Assembly: GCA_035519675.1 (NCBI GenBank)
Contig: DATIWB010000015.1
Span: forward strand, 1-64,000
DNA: 64,000 nt
Source of the DNA: RPRB01 sp035519675
GTDB taxonomy: Bacteria; Myxococcota; Myxococcia; Myxococcales; Myxococcaceae
Direction of reading: 5' to 3'
Positions 16,848 through 27,405 of this stretch are shown here, in pieces. A program made the position numbers and the translations under genes. The number at the start of each line of letters is the position of its first letter. Within the stretch, counting starts at the first letter, position 1. The notes under the pieces were generated by a model. The model searched no databases and was not told the origin of the DNA. It saw only the letters and a list, made by a program, of their open reading frames with translations.

Positions 16848-18218
16848 ATGTATCGGGTCTTCAACCACTGGGTCTCTGGACGCAAGACTCTGCTCTTCGT
16901 GTCGGAGAGCGCGGCCATCGCCGCCGCCTGCGCCACCGGGTCGGTGATGCTGGCGCGGGCCCTGGCGACGGAGGGCACGGCGAGCCGCGCGCAACACCAG
17001 GTCCTCACCGGGGGGCTCCTGGTGCTCCTCTCGGTGGGCTTCGTCGCCGCCTACCAGGCGGCGCTCTACCTCCTCGACCTCTACGACCTCCGGGTGGCGG
17101 CGGAGGACCGGGGGCGGGGCACACGGCTGGTCCGGGCGCTGGGCATCGCCGCGCTGGCCATGGCGATGGTGCTGACCCTGCTCCACATCCGTCCGCCCGA
17201 GGGCGTGGTGCTCGGCGGAGCCTTCGGCGCCATCCTGGGGGTGATCATCGCTCGCGGGGTGCTGGGCGCCGCGCTCGCCCGCCCGAGCCGGGTCCTGGTG
17301 CTCGGCCACGGCCCGCGAGCCCAGCGGCTGCTGGAGCTGCTCGACGGCGCCGAGGAGGCCACCCAGGTTGCGGCGGTGGTGGACGCCGGATGGCTGGGGG
17401 AGGGGAAGGAGAGCCTGCTCGAGGTGGCGCGGCGGGCTCGCGCCGAGGCGGTGGTCCTCGCCACCGAGCCGGGACAGGAGCGGGCCACGCCGGAGGACCT
17501 GGCGCGGTGTCGGTACTCCGGCGTGCGGGTCTATGGCGCGGCCCAGTACTGCGAGCGCATCCTCCGCCGCATTCCGGTGCACGTCCTCGACGGAGTGCAG
17601 TTCGCCACCGCCGACGAGCTCACCCAGGGGGTGCTGAGGCGCGCTTCGAAGAGGGCGTTCGACCTGCTGGTGGCCAGCGGGCTGCTCCTGCTCGCCACGC
17701 CGCTGATGGCGGCCCTGGTGGTGCTCATCCGGCTCGACTCCAGGGGCCCGGCCTTCTACCGGCAGGAGCGGGTGGGCCGGAACGGCAAGACCTACGACCT
17801 GTGGAAGTTCCGCAGCATGCGGCTGGACGCGGAGAAGAACGGCGCGGTCTGGGCGCAGGCCAATGACGAGCGGGTGACGCGGGTCGGCCGGTTCATCCGC
17901 AAGACGCGCATCGACGAGATCCCACAGGTCCTCAACGTGCTTTGCGGGGACATGAGCTTCGTCGGCCCGAGGCCCGAGCGACCGGTGTTCATCGAGATCA
18001 TCTCCCGCGACGTGCCGTACTACTCGCTGCGCGAGGGGGTGAAGCCGGGCATCACCGGGTGGGCGCAGATCCGTTACCCGTACGGGGCCTCGGTGGAGGA
18101 CGGCCGGAACAAGCTGGAGTTCGACCTGTACTACGTGAAGAACGGCACGCTGTTCCTCGACATGGCGATCATCTTCCACACCGTGCGGCACGTGCTGCTC
18201 GGTCGAGGGGCCCGATGA
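16848..18218 (+). CDS. exoE: Polyprenyl glycosylphosphotransferase, ExoE-like
   Basis: 456 residues. Five N-terminal membrane-associated segments, a Rossmann-like central region (RVLVLGHGPRAQRLLELLDG), then the catalytic domain: KRAFDLLVASGLLLLATPL, YRQERVGRNGKTYDLWKFRSM, RKTRIDEIPQVLNVL and MSFVGPRPERP, and the PGITGWAQ block. It transfers the first sugar phosphate to undecaprenyl phosphate to start the repeat unit. An in-frame GTG at 16824 is an alternative start. Four-base overlap with the next gene. Confidence 0.94.
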   Translation: MYRVFNHWVSGRKTLLFVSESAAIAAACATGSVMLARALATEGTASRAQHQVLTGGLLVLLSVGFVAAYQAALYLLDLYDLRVAAEDRGRGTRLVRALGIAALAMAMVLTLLHIRPPEGVVLGGAFGAILGVIIARGVLGAALARPSRVLVLGHGPRAQRLLELLDGAEEATQVAAVVDAGWLGEGKESLLEVARRARAEAVVLATEPGQERATPEDLARCRYSGVRVYGAAQYCERILRRIPVHVLDGVQFATADELTQGVLRRASKRAFDLLVASGLLLLATPLMAALVVLIRLDSRGPAFYRQERVGRNGKTYDLWKFRSMRLDAEKNGAVWAQANDERVTRVGRFIRKTRIDEIPQVLNVLCGDMSFVGPRPERPVFIEIISRDVPYYSLREGVKPGITGWAQIRYPYGASVEDGRNKLEFDLYYVKNGTLFLDMAIIFHTVRHVLLGRGAR

Positions 18219-19264
18219 CCCTGCCTGAACCGGTGTCAGCGGAGGTCGTCCCGGTCGCGCGCTTCTTGCCCCACCCGCGGGCGAGGCCGGCGCGACCGCT
18301 CCGGGTGGTGGCCCTCGGCGGAGGGACGGGACTTCCAGTCTTGCTGCGGGGCCTGGCCCGCCAGGTGCGGCCGCGGCAGGGGCGCGCCGGTGTCGAACTC
18401 ACCGCCGTGGTGGCGATGAGCGACGACGGGGGCAGCTCGGGGCGCCTCCGCCGGACGCGCGGCCTGCTGCCTCCAGGCGACGTCCGGAACTGCCTGGTCG
18501 CCCTCGCCGCATCGCGGGGCGCGCTGACCGACGTGCTGCAGCACCGCTTCGGAGGACGCGGCTCGCTCGCCGGTCACGCGCTGGGGAACCTGGTCCTCGC
18601 CGCGCTCACCGAGATGCACGGCGACTTCCTCCGGGCCATCCGCTCGGCCTCCCGGCTGCTCGAGACCCGGGGGACGGTGCTTCCCTCCACCCTGGACCCG
18701 GTGCAGTTGGTGGCCGAGCTGGAGGACGGCCGGCGGCTGGTGGGGGAGCGCCACCTCGCCCGGTCCGGAACGCGCGTGCGGCGGGTCTTCCTCCATCCGG
18801 CGCGTCCGGCGCCTGCCGACGGGGTGCTGGAGGCCATCGCCTCGGCCGATCTGGTCACCCTCGGTCCTGGCTCGCTGTACTCCAGCGTCCTTCCGAATCT
18901 CCTGGTGGACGGGGTGGCCGAGGCGCTGCGAGTGACCCGCGCCCGGCGCGTCCTGGTGGCGAACCTCATGACCGAGCCCGGAGAGACGGTGGGGATGGGT
19001 GCGGTCGACCATGTCCGGGCGGTCCTGGAGCACGCCGGTCCCGTGGTGGACGTGGTGCTCCTCAACTCGGCCCCGCTCGGCGCCTCCCGCCTCGAGCGGT
19101 ATGCGCATGCCGGTGCCGAGCCGGTGCGGAGCGATCTCGAGCGACTCCGGGCCCTGGGGGTGGTTCCACTGGAGGCGGATCTGCTCGGGGTGGGCCCCCG
19201 GCTCCGGCACGACGCCCGGAAGCTCGGGAAGGCCCTGCTCTCCGTGACCTCGGGGCAAGGCTGA
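18215..19264 (+). CDS. exoF: YvcK/CofD-like protein, ExoF-like
   Basis: 349 residues. Glycine-rich start RVVALGGGTGLPVLLRGL, then AMSDDGGSSGRLRR, PGDVRNCLVALA, LAGHALGNLVLAALTE and LGPGSLYSSVLPNLLV: the full signature of the YvcK/gluconeogenesis-factor branch of the CofD superfamily. YvcK proteins bind UDP-sugars (UDP-GlcNAc) and affect cell-wall metabolism. The ATG overlaps the exoE stop (ATGA), tying it to the polysaccharide operon; as I recall, the sixth exo gene of M. xanthus is also YvcK-like. No further exo genes (G-I) follow here. Confidence 0.92.
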   Translation: MTLPEPVSAEVVPVARFLPHPRARPARPLRVVALGGGTGLPVLLRGLARQVRPRQGRAGVELTAVVAMSDDGGSSGRLRRTRGLLPPGDVRNCLVALAASRGALTDVLQHRFGGRGSLAGHALGNLVLAALTEMHGDFLRAIRSASRLLETRGTVLPSTLDPVQLVAELEDGRRLVGERHLARSGTRVRRVFLHPARPAPADGVLEAIASADLVTLGPGSLYSSVLPNLLVDGVAEALRVTRARRVLVANLMTEPGETVGMGAVDHVRAVLEHAGPVVDVVLLNSAPLGASRLERYAHAGAEPVRSDLERLRALGVVPLEADLLGVGPRLRHDARKLGKALLSVTSGQG

Positions 19265-19406
19265 GCGGCACCGGTACCAGCTTCCCCCGCTTCGGCTGCC
19301 CGCCGCCGCCCCCACCGTTTGCGGCCTCGGGCTCCGGATGTTGCTGCGCGGCGAGTTCCGGCTCCCGAGCCAGGGTGGGGCGCTCCCGCGGGCGGAAGGG
19401 TCGCGC

Positions 19407-20324
19407 TCAGGCGCCCATCCGGGTCGGTTCGCCGTCCCTGGCCTGAACCCCTCGCTTCGAACGGGCCGTTCCTCGGCGCTTCGTGGCCTCGATCAGGAAG
19501 ATCCGCGGGACGCCCGGGATCCAGCGTGGCACGACGATCCACGGCCAGCGCCCGGCCTCCGCGGCGACGGTTCCGAGGTCGTGTGCGAGGACGCTCCACC
19601 CGAGGGGCTCGAGGAGTGCCTCGGGCTCGTCCGTCCCGAAGCGCCAGGGAGCGCCGAGATCCTCCACGAACTCGAGCAGCGGGAGGAGCTGCGGCATCTG
19701 CAGCAAGGTGCGGCCGAACACGTCGCCGAGCAGCTCGCTCCCCGGTGCCGACAGTCCGTCGAGCCGTGCGAGGAGCCGGTGGACGACCCCCTGGTCGAGA
19801 TAGGCGAGGAGCCCCTCGACGAGCCAGACGGTCCGCCGCCGGGGACGGAAGCCATGTGCTACCAGCGCCGCCGGCCAGTCGCGTGTGAGATCGGTCGCCA
19901 CCTCGACCCGACTGCAGGTCGGCGCCGCGGCCCCCAGGCGCTCGCGCTTGATCTCGAGGACCTCGGGCAGGTCGATCTCGAAAAGGTGTGTTCCGGCCGG
20001 CCAGGGGAGCCGGAATGCCCGGGCGTCCATGCCGGCCGCGAGGAGCACCACCTGTGAGCTGCCAGCGATCCGCTGGTCGAAGAACCGGGTCCTGACAGGG
20101 ACGGTCGGCGCCTCGATGGGCGCGACTGCCCAGGCCGCCTCGAGGACCTCGAAGCCCTCAGGCCCGGCGAGGGTGCGGGCGAACGGGTCGTGGAACAGCG
20201 CGTCGGGGCGCTCGCTCTCCACCGCCCGCAGTGCGGCCGCCCACAAGGAGGTCAGTGCGACGCCGTGCACGCCGTCAGCTCCCCGGCCGGACGAGTCGTC
20301 GTCCCGGAGCCAGCCTTCCACCAT
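19407..20324 (-). CDS. SAM-dependent methyltransferase, leucine-carboxyl-methyltransferase-like (TIGR00027 type)
   Basis: 305 residues. Conserved blocks VALTSLWAAALRAVESERPDALFHDP, VPVRTRFFDQRI, VVLLAAGMDARAFRLPWP (SAM site), LFEIDLPEVLEIKRERL and VWLVEGLLAYL define this family, many members of which methylate O groups in secondary metabolism or polyketides. The segment PLGWSVLAHDLGTV near the C-terminus is duplicated as a relic at 21345-21421. Single gene, with a 194-base divergent gap to the next methyltransferase. Substrate unknown. Confidence 0.9.
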   Translation of the reverse strand: MVEGWLRDDDSSGRGADGVHGVALTSLWAAALRAVESERPDALFHDPFARTLAGPEGFEVLEAAWAVAPIEAPTVPVRTRFFDQRIAGSSQVVLLAAGMDARAFRLPWPAGTHLFEIDLPEVLEIKRERLGAAAPTCSRVEVATDLTRDWPAALVAHGFRPRRRTVWLVEGLLAYLDQGVVHRLLARLDGLSAPGSELLGDVFGRTLLQMPQLLPLLEFVEDLGAPWRFGTDEPEALLEPLGWSVLAHDLGTVAAEAGRWPWIVVPRWIPGVPRIFLIEATKRRGTARSKRGVQARDGEPTRMGA

Positions 20325-20518
20325 GGACGACTTTCCTGCTTCAGGTCCACGCCGAGGATACGCGCGAGCGCATCACCGGCGCCGGGAGCCCCGGAGCACG
20401 CTCCCCTCGCGGGCCGCGGGGGCCTCAGACGGTACGCCCGAGCACCGGGCCCCGGGGAGATGCGGCGCTGCGAGCCATCAGGTACAGAGGCAGCCCGCAC
20501 TCGAGCGTGGGAGGGAAC

Positions 20519-21343
20519 ATGGCCGAAGGAGGAGCCCAGGACGTCTTCGCCGTCGCCCCCGCCTACGAGGCGTACATTGGACGCTGGAGTCGCCCGGTGG
20601 CCCGCGAGTTCGTGCGCTGGCTCGGCGTTCCGCCTGGCCGCCGCTGGCTCGACGTGGGCTGCGGCACCGGGGCGCTCACCGAGGTGCTGGTCGAGGTCGG
20701 CGCGGCCCGCGCAGTGGTGGGGGTCGACCGGTCCGGCGGCTTCGTCCAGCACGCCCGCCACGGACGCTTCGACGCCGAGGTCACCTTCGTCGAGGGGGAC
20801 GCTCAGGCGCTGCCCGTGCCGTCGGCGGAGTTCGACGCGGTGGTCTCGGGTCTGGTGCTCAACTTCGTCCCTGAACCTCGGCGCATGGTGGCAGAGATGG
20901 TCCGTGCGGCCCGGCCCGGGAGCACCGTCGCGCTCTACGTCTGGGACCATGCCGGGCGGATGGAGCTGATCGCCCGGTTCTGGGACGTGGCGCGGGAGAT
21001 CGATCCGACCGCCGCCACGCTCGACGAGTCGGACCGATTCCGGGAGGCGTGCGCTCCCGAGCGTCTGGAGACGACGTTCCGGGGAGCCGGCCTGGTGGAC
21101 GTCCTGACGCGGGCCATCGACGTTCCGACGGTGTTCCAGAACTTCGAGGACTACTGGCGTCCGTTCCTCGGCGGCCAGGGCCCGGCACCGGCGTACCTCG
21201 CCTCGGTTCCGGAGGACCGGCGGGCGCAGATCCGCGAGGGGCTCCGAGCGCGCCTTCCCGTCGGCGCGGACGGCGCGATCCGGCTCTCCGCGCGGGCCTG
21301 GGCAGTGCGCGGGACGCGGGCAGGGTCCGCGAGCACGCGCTGA
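20519..21343 (+). CDS. Class I SAM-dependent methyltransferase
   Basis: 274 residues. SAM-binding motif I WLDVGCGTGALTEVL, motif II VVGVDRSGGFVQHAR, post-I EGDAQALPVPSAEFDAVVSGLVLNF (typical UbiE/Methyltransf_11 layout). It begins AYEAYIGRWSRPVAREFVRWL, a start frequent in this group. A GGGAGG site precedes ATG 20519. Soluble, cytoplasmic; substrate unknown. It lies between an intact TIGR00027-type methyltransferase and a fragment of a second one, suggesting it was inserted between former tandem copies. Confidence 0.9.
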   Translation: MAEGGAQDVFAVAPAYEAYIGRWSRPVAREFVRWLGVPPGRRWLDVGCGTGALTEVLVEVGAARAVVGVDRSGGFVQHARHGRFDAEVTFVEGDAQALPVPSAEFDAVVSGLVLNFVPEPRRMVAEMVRAARPGSTVALYVWDHAGRMELIARFWDVAREIDPTAATLDESDRFREACAPERLETTFRGAGLVDVLTRAIDVPTVFQNFEDYWRPFLGGQGPAPAYLASVPEDRRAQIREGLRARLPVGADGAIRLSARAWAVRGTRAGSASTR

Positions 21344-21344
21344 G

Positions 21345-21421
21345 CTTTGCGGCGTGGAGAAGGTCCCGAGGTCGTGCGCGCTGACGTCCCACCCCAGCGG
21401 CGCGAGCACCTGCTCCGCCCC
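21345..21421 (-). pseudogene. Relic of a TIGR00027-type methyltransferase (C-terminal fragment)
   Basis: Read on the minus strand this stretch gives AEQVLAPLGWDVSAHDLGTF, close to PEALLEPLGWSVLAHDLGTV in the intact gene at 19407-20324: 13 identities over 19 aligned residues by eye. No start codon and no upstream portion remain; the fragment begins immediately after the HAD phosphatase stop codon and ends at the neighbouring methyltransferase stop. The orientation is the same as the intact copy. Confidence 0.7.
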
Positions 21422-22099
21422 TCAGACGCCATCGACGCCGAGGAGGCGAGCCAGCTCCTCGCCGGAGCCGGCGGCCTCCGCACCGGAGGCGAGCACTTCC
21501 TTCGGCCGGAAGCCCCACAGCACGCCGAGCGGGCGCATCGAGGCCGCCCGGGCGGTGAGCATGTCCACGCCGGTGTCGCCGACGAAGGCCACCGAGTCCG
21601 GTGGGGCGGCGAGCGCATCCGCCAGCAGGAGCGCCGAGGTCGGGTCCGGCTTGCGAGGCACGCCGGGACGCTCGCCGCGGACCGCCCGGAACTCCCACCG
21701 GTCGCACAGCGCGTCCACCAGACGGCGGGTCGGAACGTCGGGCTTGTTGCTCAGCACTGCCACCGGGACCTGCGCGGCTGCAAGAGCGTCGAGCACCTCG
21801 GCGATGCCGGGGAAGAGCCGTGTCTCGTCGAGCAGGTGCTCGGCGTAGTCGGCCTGGTAGGCGGCGACCAACGCCTCGTGCACGGCCTCGACGCCGGGCG
21901 GCAGAGCCCGTTCCACCAGCTTCCGCACGCCCTCTCCGACGAAGGTCCGGTACGCCGACACCGGGTGCAGGGGGAACCCGTGCGCCTGCAGCGTCCGGTT
22001 CATCGCCGCGGCGATGTCGGCCAGTGAGTCGGCGAGGGTCCCGTCGAGGTCGAAGATCACACCGCCCGGGCGGTGTGCGCGGCTGCCGGACGGGTCCAT
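21422..22099 (-). CDS. gph: HAD-family phosphatase, phosphoglycolate phosphatase-like
   Basis: 225 residues. Motif I GVIFDLDGTLADS (nucleophile and acid Asp), motif II VAVLSNKPD, motif III Lys in GVPRKPDPT, motif IV FVGDTGVDM. The helical cap (FPLHPVSAYRTFVGEGVRKLVERALP) matches Gph, which removes 2-phosphoglycolate formed during DNA repair. Ten bases upstream of its start lies the end of ccmI on the same strand, so it may be cotranscribed with the ccm operon. Substrate assignment is by similarity of the cap only. Confidence 0.88.
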   Translation of the reverse strand: MDPSGSRAHRPGGVIFDLDGTLADSLADIAAAMNRTLQAHGFPLHPVSAYRTFVGEGVRKLVERALPPGVEAVHEALVAAYQADYAEHLLDETRLFPGIAEVLDALAAAQVPVAVLSNKPDVPTRRLVDALCDRWEFRAVRGERPGVPRKPDPTSALLLADALAAPPDSVAFVGDTGVDMLTARAASMRPLGVLWGFRPKEVLASGAEAAGSGEELARLLGVDGV

Positions 22100-22108
22100 C
22101 GGCTCGCT

Positions 22109-23047
22109 CTACGGGGCCCCGGTGACTTGCTGGCGGAGCTGGGCAACGCCAGCGCGCAGCTGGGGCGGGACGTTCTGGGGCGGGGTGACGGCCAGGTAAG
22201 CTTCGAAGTCCTTCAGGGCCTCGCGGGGTTCCTGCGCCTGCATGTGGATCATCCCCCGGAAGATGAGCGCCGAGTTCCCCTCGGGGTAGAGGTCGGCGAG
22301 CCTTGCCAGCTCGGCCAAGCCGGCCTCCCTCTGGCCCTGGACCACCTTCAGGAAGGCCCGGTGGACCCGGAGCTCGGTCCGGAAGGGGTCGGCCCCCAGG
22401 GCCCGCTCGTTGAGCTCCAGCGCCTGCTGAAAGTCGCTCCGGCCGATCAGCTCGCGGATGACCTCGCCAGTGAGCCCGAGGTCGGCGCCGGGGTTGTCCC
22501 TCGCCCGCGCCAGCGCGGTCTGAAAGTCCCGGTCCTCCCCCTCGCCGCCGGGCGCCCCCGATCCGCCACGGGGAACGGTCCCGGTCGCGGTGTCCCCTTC
22601 GCCGCGGGGCTTCTGCTCCTGCGAGAGCCACAGCCCGAGCGCTCCGAAGAAGACGACCACCGCTGCGCCCCACGCCGCGCCCACCAGCTGCGGGTGGCGG
22701 CCGAAGAAGCCGCTCGGCGCCGCGGGCGCGGGGACCGTTGCGCCCTTCTTCCCGGAGGGTGGCCGGTCCGGGGCGTTCACCACCCCGTCGCGGGCGCGCA
22801 TCGCGTCTGCCGCCGCCCGCTCCAGCCGGTCGTGCTCCTGCTGCCAGGCGGCAGGGTCCAGCTGGTGCTTCTCGGCCTGGTGCTCGCGCAGCTGCGCCAG
22901 CAGGGAGTCGACCCTCCGCTGGGCATCCGTGCCCTGGTCTGCAGGGGAGGCCAGAGCCGACTTCCGGCCGAAGAGCAGGTACAGCGCCCCGGCGATGAGC
23001 CCGAGCGAGAGGACGACGAGGCCAGGGATCCAGTGGCTCTCGGTCAC
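22109..23047 (-). CDS. ccmI: Cytochrome c biogenesis TPR protein, CcmI/CycH-like
   Basis: 312 residues. N-terminal membrane helix (GLVVLSLGLIAGALYLLFG), a cytoplasmic coiled coil (DAQRRVDSLLAQLREHQAEK), a second membrane helix (LVGAAWGAAVVVFFGALGLWL), then a TPR-containing domain (FQTALARARDNPGAD... FQQALELNERALG... ALKDFEAYLAVTP). CcmI captures apocytochromes for the CcmF/H haem ligation complex. ATG overlaps the ccmH stop by four bases. Last gene of the ccm operon. Confidence 0.88.
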   Translation of the reverse strand: MTESHWIPGLVVLSLGLIAGALYLLFGRKSALASPADQGTDAQRRVDSLLAQLREHQAEKHQLDPAAWQQEHDRLERAAADAMRARDGVVNAPDRPPSGKKGATVPAPAAPSGFFGRHPQLVGAAWGAAVVVFFGALGLWLSQEQKPRGEGDTATGTVPRGGSGAPGGEGEDRDFQTALARARDNPGADLGLTGEVIRELIGRSDFQQALELNERALGADPFRTELRVHRAFLKVVQGQREAGLAELARLADLYPEGNSALIFRGMIHMQAQEPREALKDFEAYLAVTPPQNVPPQLRAGVAQLRQQVTGAP

Positions 23048-23511
23048 CGGCGCAGCTCCGCCCGCACCGCCTCGAGGTACGGATCATCGGCCGGGGCGTG
23101 CTCCTTCCCGGGTGGGGGCGCCGATGCGTCTGGCGCGGCCACCGGCCGGCGCATGGTCCGGGCGATGGCCAGCCCGCCGCCGACCAGCAGCGCCAGCGGC
23201 AAGAGCCAGACCAGGAGGTTCATCCCGCTCGCCGGCGGCTCGAGCAGCGCCCACTCACCGTAGCGAGAGGTGAAGTAGTCGCGGATCTCCTGGTCGGTCC
23301 TCCCGGCGGCGACCAGCTCCCGGACCTTGTCCATCTGGGCCCGGGCCGCGGAGGAGTTCGAGTCGGCGATGGACAGGCCCTGGCACATCGGGCAGCGCAG
23401 CTGCTTCCCCAGCGCCTGGACGCGCGCCTCGCGGGCTGGATCGAGGAGAGCGCTCCCCGCCTGCTGCGGAGCGTAGGTGGAGAGGACGAGTCCCAGGACC
23501 AGCGCGATCAT
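23044..23511 (-). CDS. ccmH: CcmH thiol-disulfide protein of cytochrome c maturation
   Basis: 155 residues. Signal sequence, then the signature LRCPMCQG at about residues 39-45 (two Cys of the LRCxxCQ motif), AARAQMDKVRELVAAGRTDQEIRDYFTSRYG, and a membrane helix (LLVWLLPLALLVGGGLAIA). CcmH keeps apocytochrome CXXCH cysteines reduced for haem attachment, with CcmG. This is the short form; the TPR part is separate as CcmI. ATG overlaps the upstream ccmG stop region. Confidence 0.94.
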   Translation of the reverse strand: MIALVLGLVLSTYAPQQAGSALLDPAREARVQALGKQLRCPMCQGLSIADSNSSAARAQMDKVRELVAAGRTDQEIRDYFTSRYGEWALLEPPASGMNLLVWLLPLALLVGGGLAIARTMRRPVAAPDASAPPPGKEHAPADDPYLEAVRAELRR

Positions 23512-24061
23512 CGCACCACCTCCGAGACTGGACCGGCCGGCTGCTTCAGCGCGGCGAGCTTGGCCATCAGCGTCTGAGGGTCCACCGGCGCCGCGACCTT
23601 GTCCCGGATGATGCCGCTGGCGTCGATGAAGTACGTCTCCGGGACGCCGGTCACTCCGTAGTCCACCGCCATGCGCGAGCGCTCGTCGAGGAGCTGAGGA
23701 AAGGTCGGATCCGGGATCCCGGCGAAGGCCCGGGCGTTCTCCTCCGTGTCCTCGAACACCACGCCGTAGAACTGCACCTCCTGCCCGAAGCGCTTGGCGC
23801 CCCAGGCGATGACCGGGTGCTCCACCTTGCACGGCCCGCACCAGCTCGCCCAGAAGTTGAGGACCAACGGCTTGCCCTTGAGCTCGGAGAGTCTCACCGG
23901 GGCGCCGTTGTCCATCCGGGTGAGGGTGAATTCGGGCGCCGGCTTGCCCCGGAGCTGGAAGGGGACCTCGTGTGGATCTCTCCCGAAGCCCTTGGCGAGC
24001 ACGAAGAGCAGCACCGCGGTGACCGCGGCCAGCGACAGGCCGATCCACAGCCCCCGTCTGT

Positions 24062-24065
<4 letters not shown>
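23508..24065 (-). CDS. ccmG: CcmG/DsbE thioredoxin-like protein
   Basis: 185 residues. N-terminal anchor (GLWIGLSLAAVTAVLLFVLA), then a TlpA/ResA-type thioredoxin fold with WCGPC (Cys at residues 76 and 79), the GVVFEDTEENARAF insert typical of CcmG, and cis-Pro in GVPETYFID. It reduces CcmH and apocytochromes in the periplasm. The GTG start overlaps the ccmF TGA (GTGA). Confidence 0.94.
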
Positions 24066-26070
<2,005 letters not shown>

Positions 26071-26074
<4 letters not shown>

Positions 26075-26544
26075 CGGGCCTCCGCGGTGGGCGCCGACAC
26101 CGTGGTCTTCCACCTGTCCGGCCCATCCCCCGGCTTGGGCGGGCGGTACTCGTTGGAGTGGTTCACCATGAGGCGCGAGGAGGTGAACGTCTGGGACTTG
26201 TCGAACGTTCCCTCGACCACCACCCCGATCCGCTCACGGAACATCTGCGGTGGGGTCTCGCGCGAGTCGACGAGGACCGAGGCCGCGCCCGGCTTGTCGC
26301 TGTCCGCCACCCGGAAGGTGAGGTGGGTGTGGTTGGCGTCCCACCTCAGGCTCCCCGGCTGGACGACGCCCCCGAGGCGGATGGTGGGTCCGTAGGCCTT
26401 GCTCCCCTGGGCGAGCATCTCGCCCGGGGTCCAGTAGAAGACCAGGTTCTGACCGATGTTCCCGAAGGCGACGTAGGCCAGGCCCGCGCCGGCGACGAGC
26501 AGCGCGGTGAGGGCGATGAGGCGATTCCTGTGGGTGGGGTTCAC
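26071..26544 (-). CDS. ccmE: CcmE haem chaperone
   Basis: 157 residues. N-terminal anchor (RLIALTALLVAGAGLAYVAFG), OB-fold strands (RLGGVVQPGSLRWD, LTFRVADSD, RIGVVVEGTFD), and the haem-binding motif HSNEY (His129, Tyr133; family HxxxY). The His covalently holds haem between CcmC and CcmF. GTG start overlaps the ccmD stop. Confidence 0.94.
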
Positions 26545-26696
26545 TTCCGCTCCTCCCGCGGCCAGCGGACCCAGAGGGACAGGGCGTACAGCGCGATCCC
26601 CGTCCAGGCGATGCCGTACGCGGTCCAGACGTACTCCCAGCCACCGCGGATTCTTCCCTCGCCGACGGCGGCGAGGACGAGGCTCAGAGTGTTCAC
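26541..26696 (-). CDS. ccmD: CcmD-like small membrane protein
   Basis: 51 residues from a GTG that overlaps the ccmC stop (GTGA). One membrane helix (VWTAYGIAWTGIALYALSLWV) preceded by a short segment ending GGWEY and followed by a basic tail. CcmD releases holo-CcmE from the CcmABC complex. Identified by position between ccmC and ccmE plus the typical W-x-Y-G topology. Confidence 0.85.
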   Translation of the reverse strand: MNTLSLVLAAVGEGRIRGGWEYVWTAYGIAWTGIALYALSLWVRWPREERK

Positions 26697-27385
26697 GAGG
26701 CCACCACCTCTCGGGCCCCTGGTGAGGCATCCGGGACCGTGGTCTCCCGCATCCGGGCGGCGAGCGCGATCCGGTAACGGGCGACGAGGAAGACGATCAA
26801 CACCGCGAGGAAGGCGAAGGCATTCCAGCGGAGCGCGATGACCATCTGCGGGTCCACCGTCTTGGGGGTGGACTGCACCTGGTGGAGGCTCTTCCACCAC
26901 TTCACGCTGAAGTACACGACCGGGACGTCCACCGCGACGATGATGCCCACCACCGCGGACCAGACCGCCCGGCGGTCGGGATCGTCCACGAAGCGCCGCA
27001 GCGCGAGGTAGCCGGCGTAGGCCACCAGGAGGATGGCCATGGTGGTCAGCCGCGGGTCCCAGGCCCAGTACACGCCCCAGGTCGGCCGCCCCCAGATGGC
27101 CCCCAGGAGGATGGCGATGGTTCCGAAGCAGAGCCCCACCTCGGCGGTGGCCTCGGCGAAGGCGTCCTTCTTCCAGGAGGCCTTCCAGAGGTAACTGACG
27201 CAGGTGCCGAAGTTCAGCGTCGCCGCCAGGAGCGCCATCCACGCGGCGGGCACGTGCATGTACATGATGCGCTGCACGTGACCCATCTCGCGGTCGGGCG
27301 GCGCCCAGGCCAGCCCGATCCACGCCCCGGACACCAGGAGCGCGACGGCGAACAGCACGAACCCGATGCGGACCGACTTGCTCAT
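26693..27385 (-). CDS. ccmC: CcmC haem handling protein
   Basis: 230 residues, six membrane helices, WWD motif in WGVYWAWDPRLTT, and conserved periplasmic His in YMHVPAAWMALL and VKWWKSLHQ. CcmC loads haem onto CcmE. The 20-base gap to ccmB is the only real gap within the operon. ATG 27385. Confidence 0.95.
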   Translation of the reverse strand: MSKSVRIGFVLFAVALLVSGAWIGLAWAPPDREMGHVQRIMYMHVPAAWMALLAATLNFGTCVSYLWKASWKKDAFAEATAEVGLCFGTIAILLGAIWGRPTWGVYWAWDPRLTTMAILLVAYAGYLALRRFVDDPDRRAVWSAVVGIIVAVDVPVVYFSVKWWKSLHQVQSTPKTVDPQMVIALRWNAFAFLAVLIVFLVARYRIALAARMRETTVPDASPGAREVVAS

Positions 27386-27405
27386 AGGAAGGAACCCATT
27401 CGTGC

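Noticed and set aside
16152..18191. Open frame of 679 codons on the minus strand
   Set aside because: Antisense to exoD and exoE; no domain seen.
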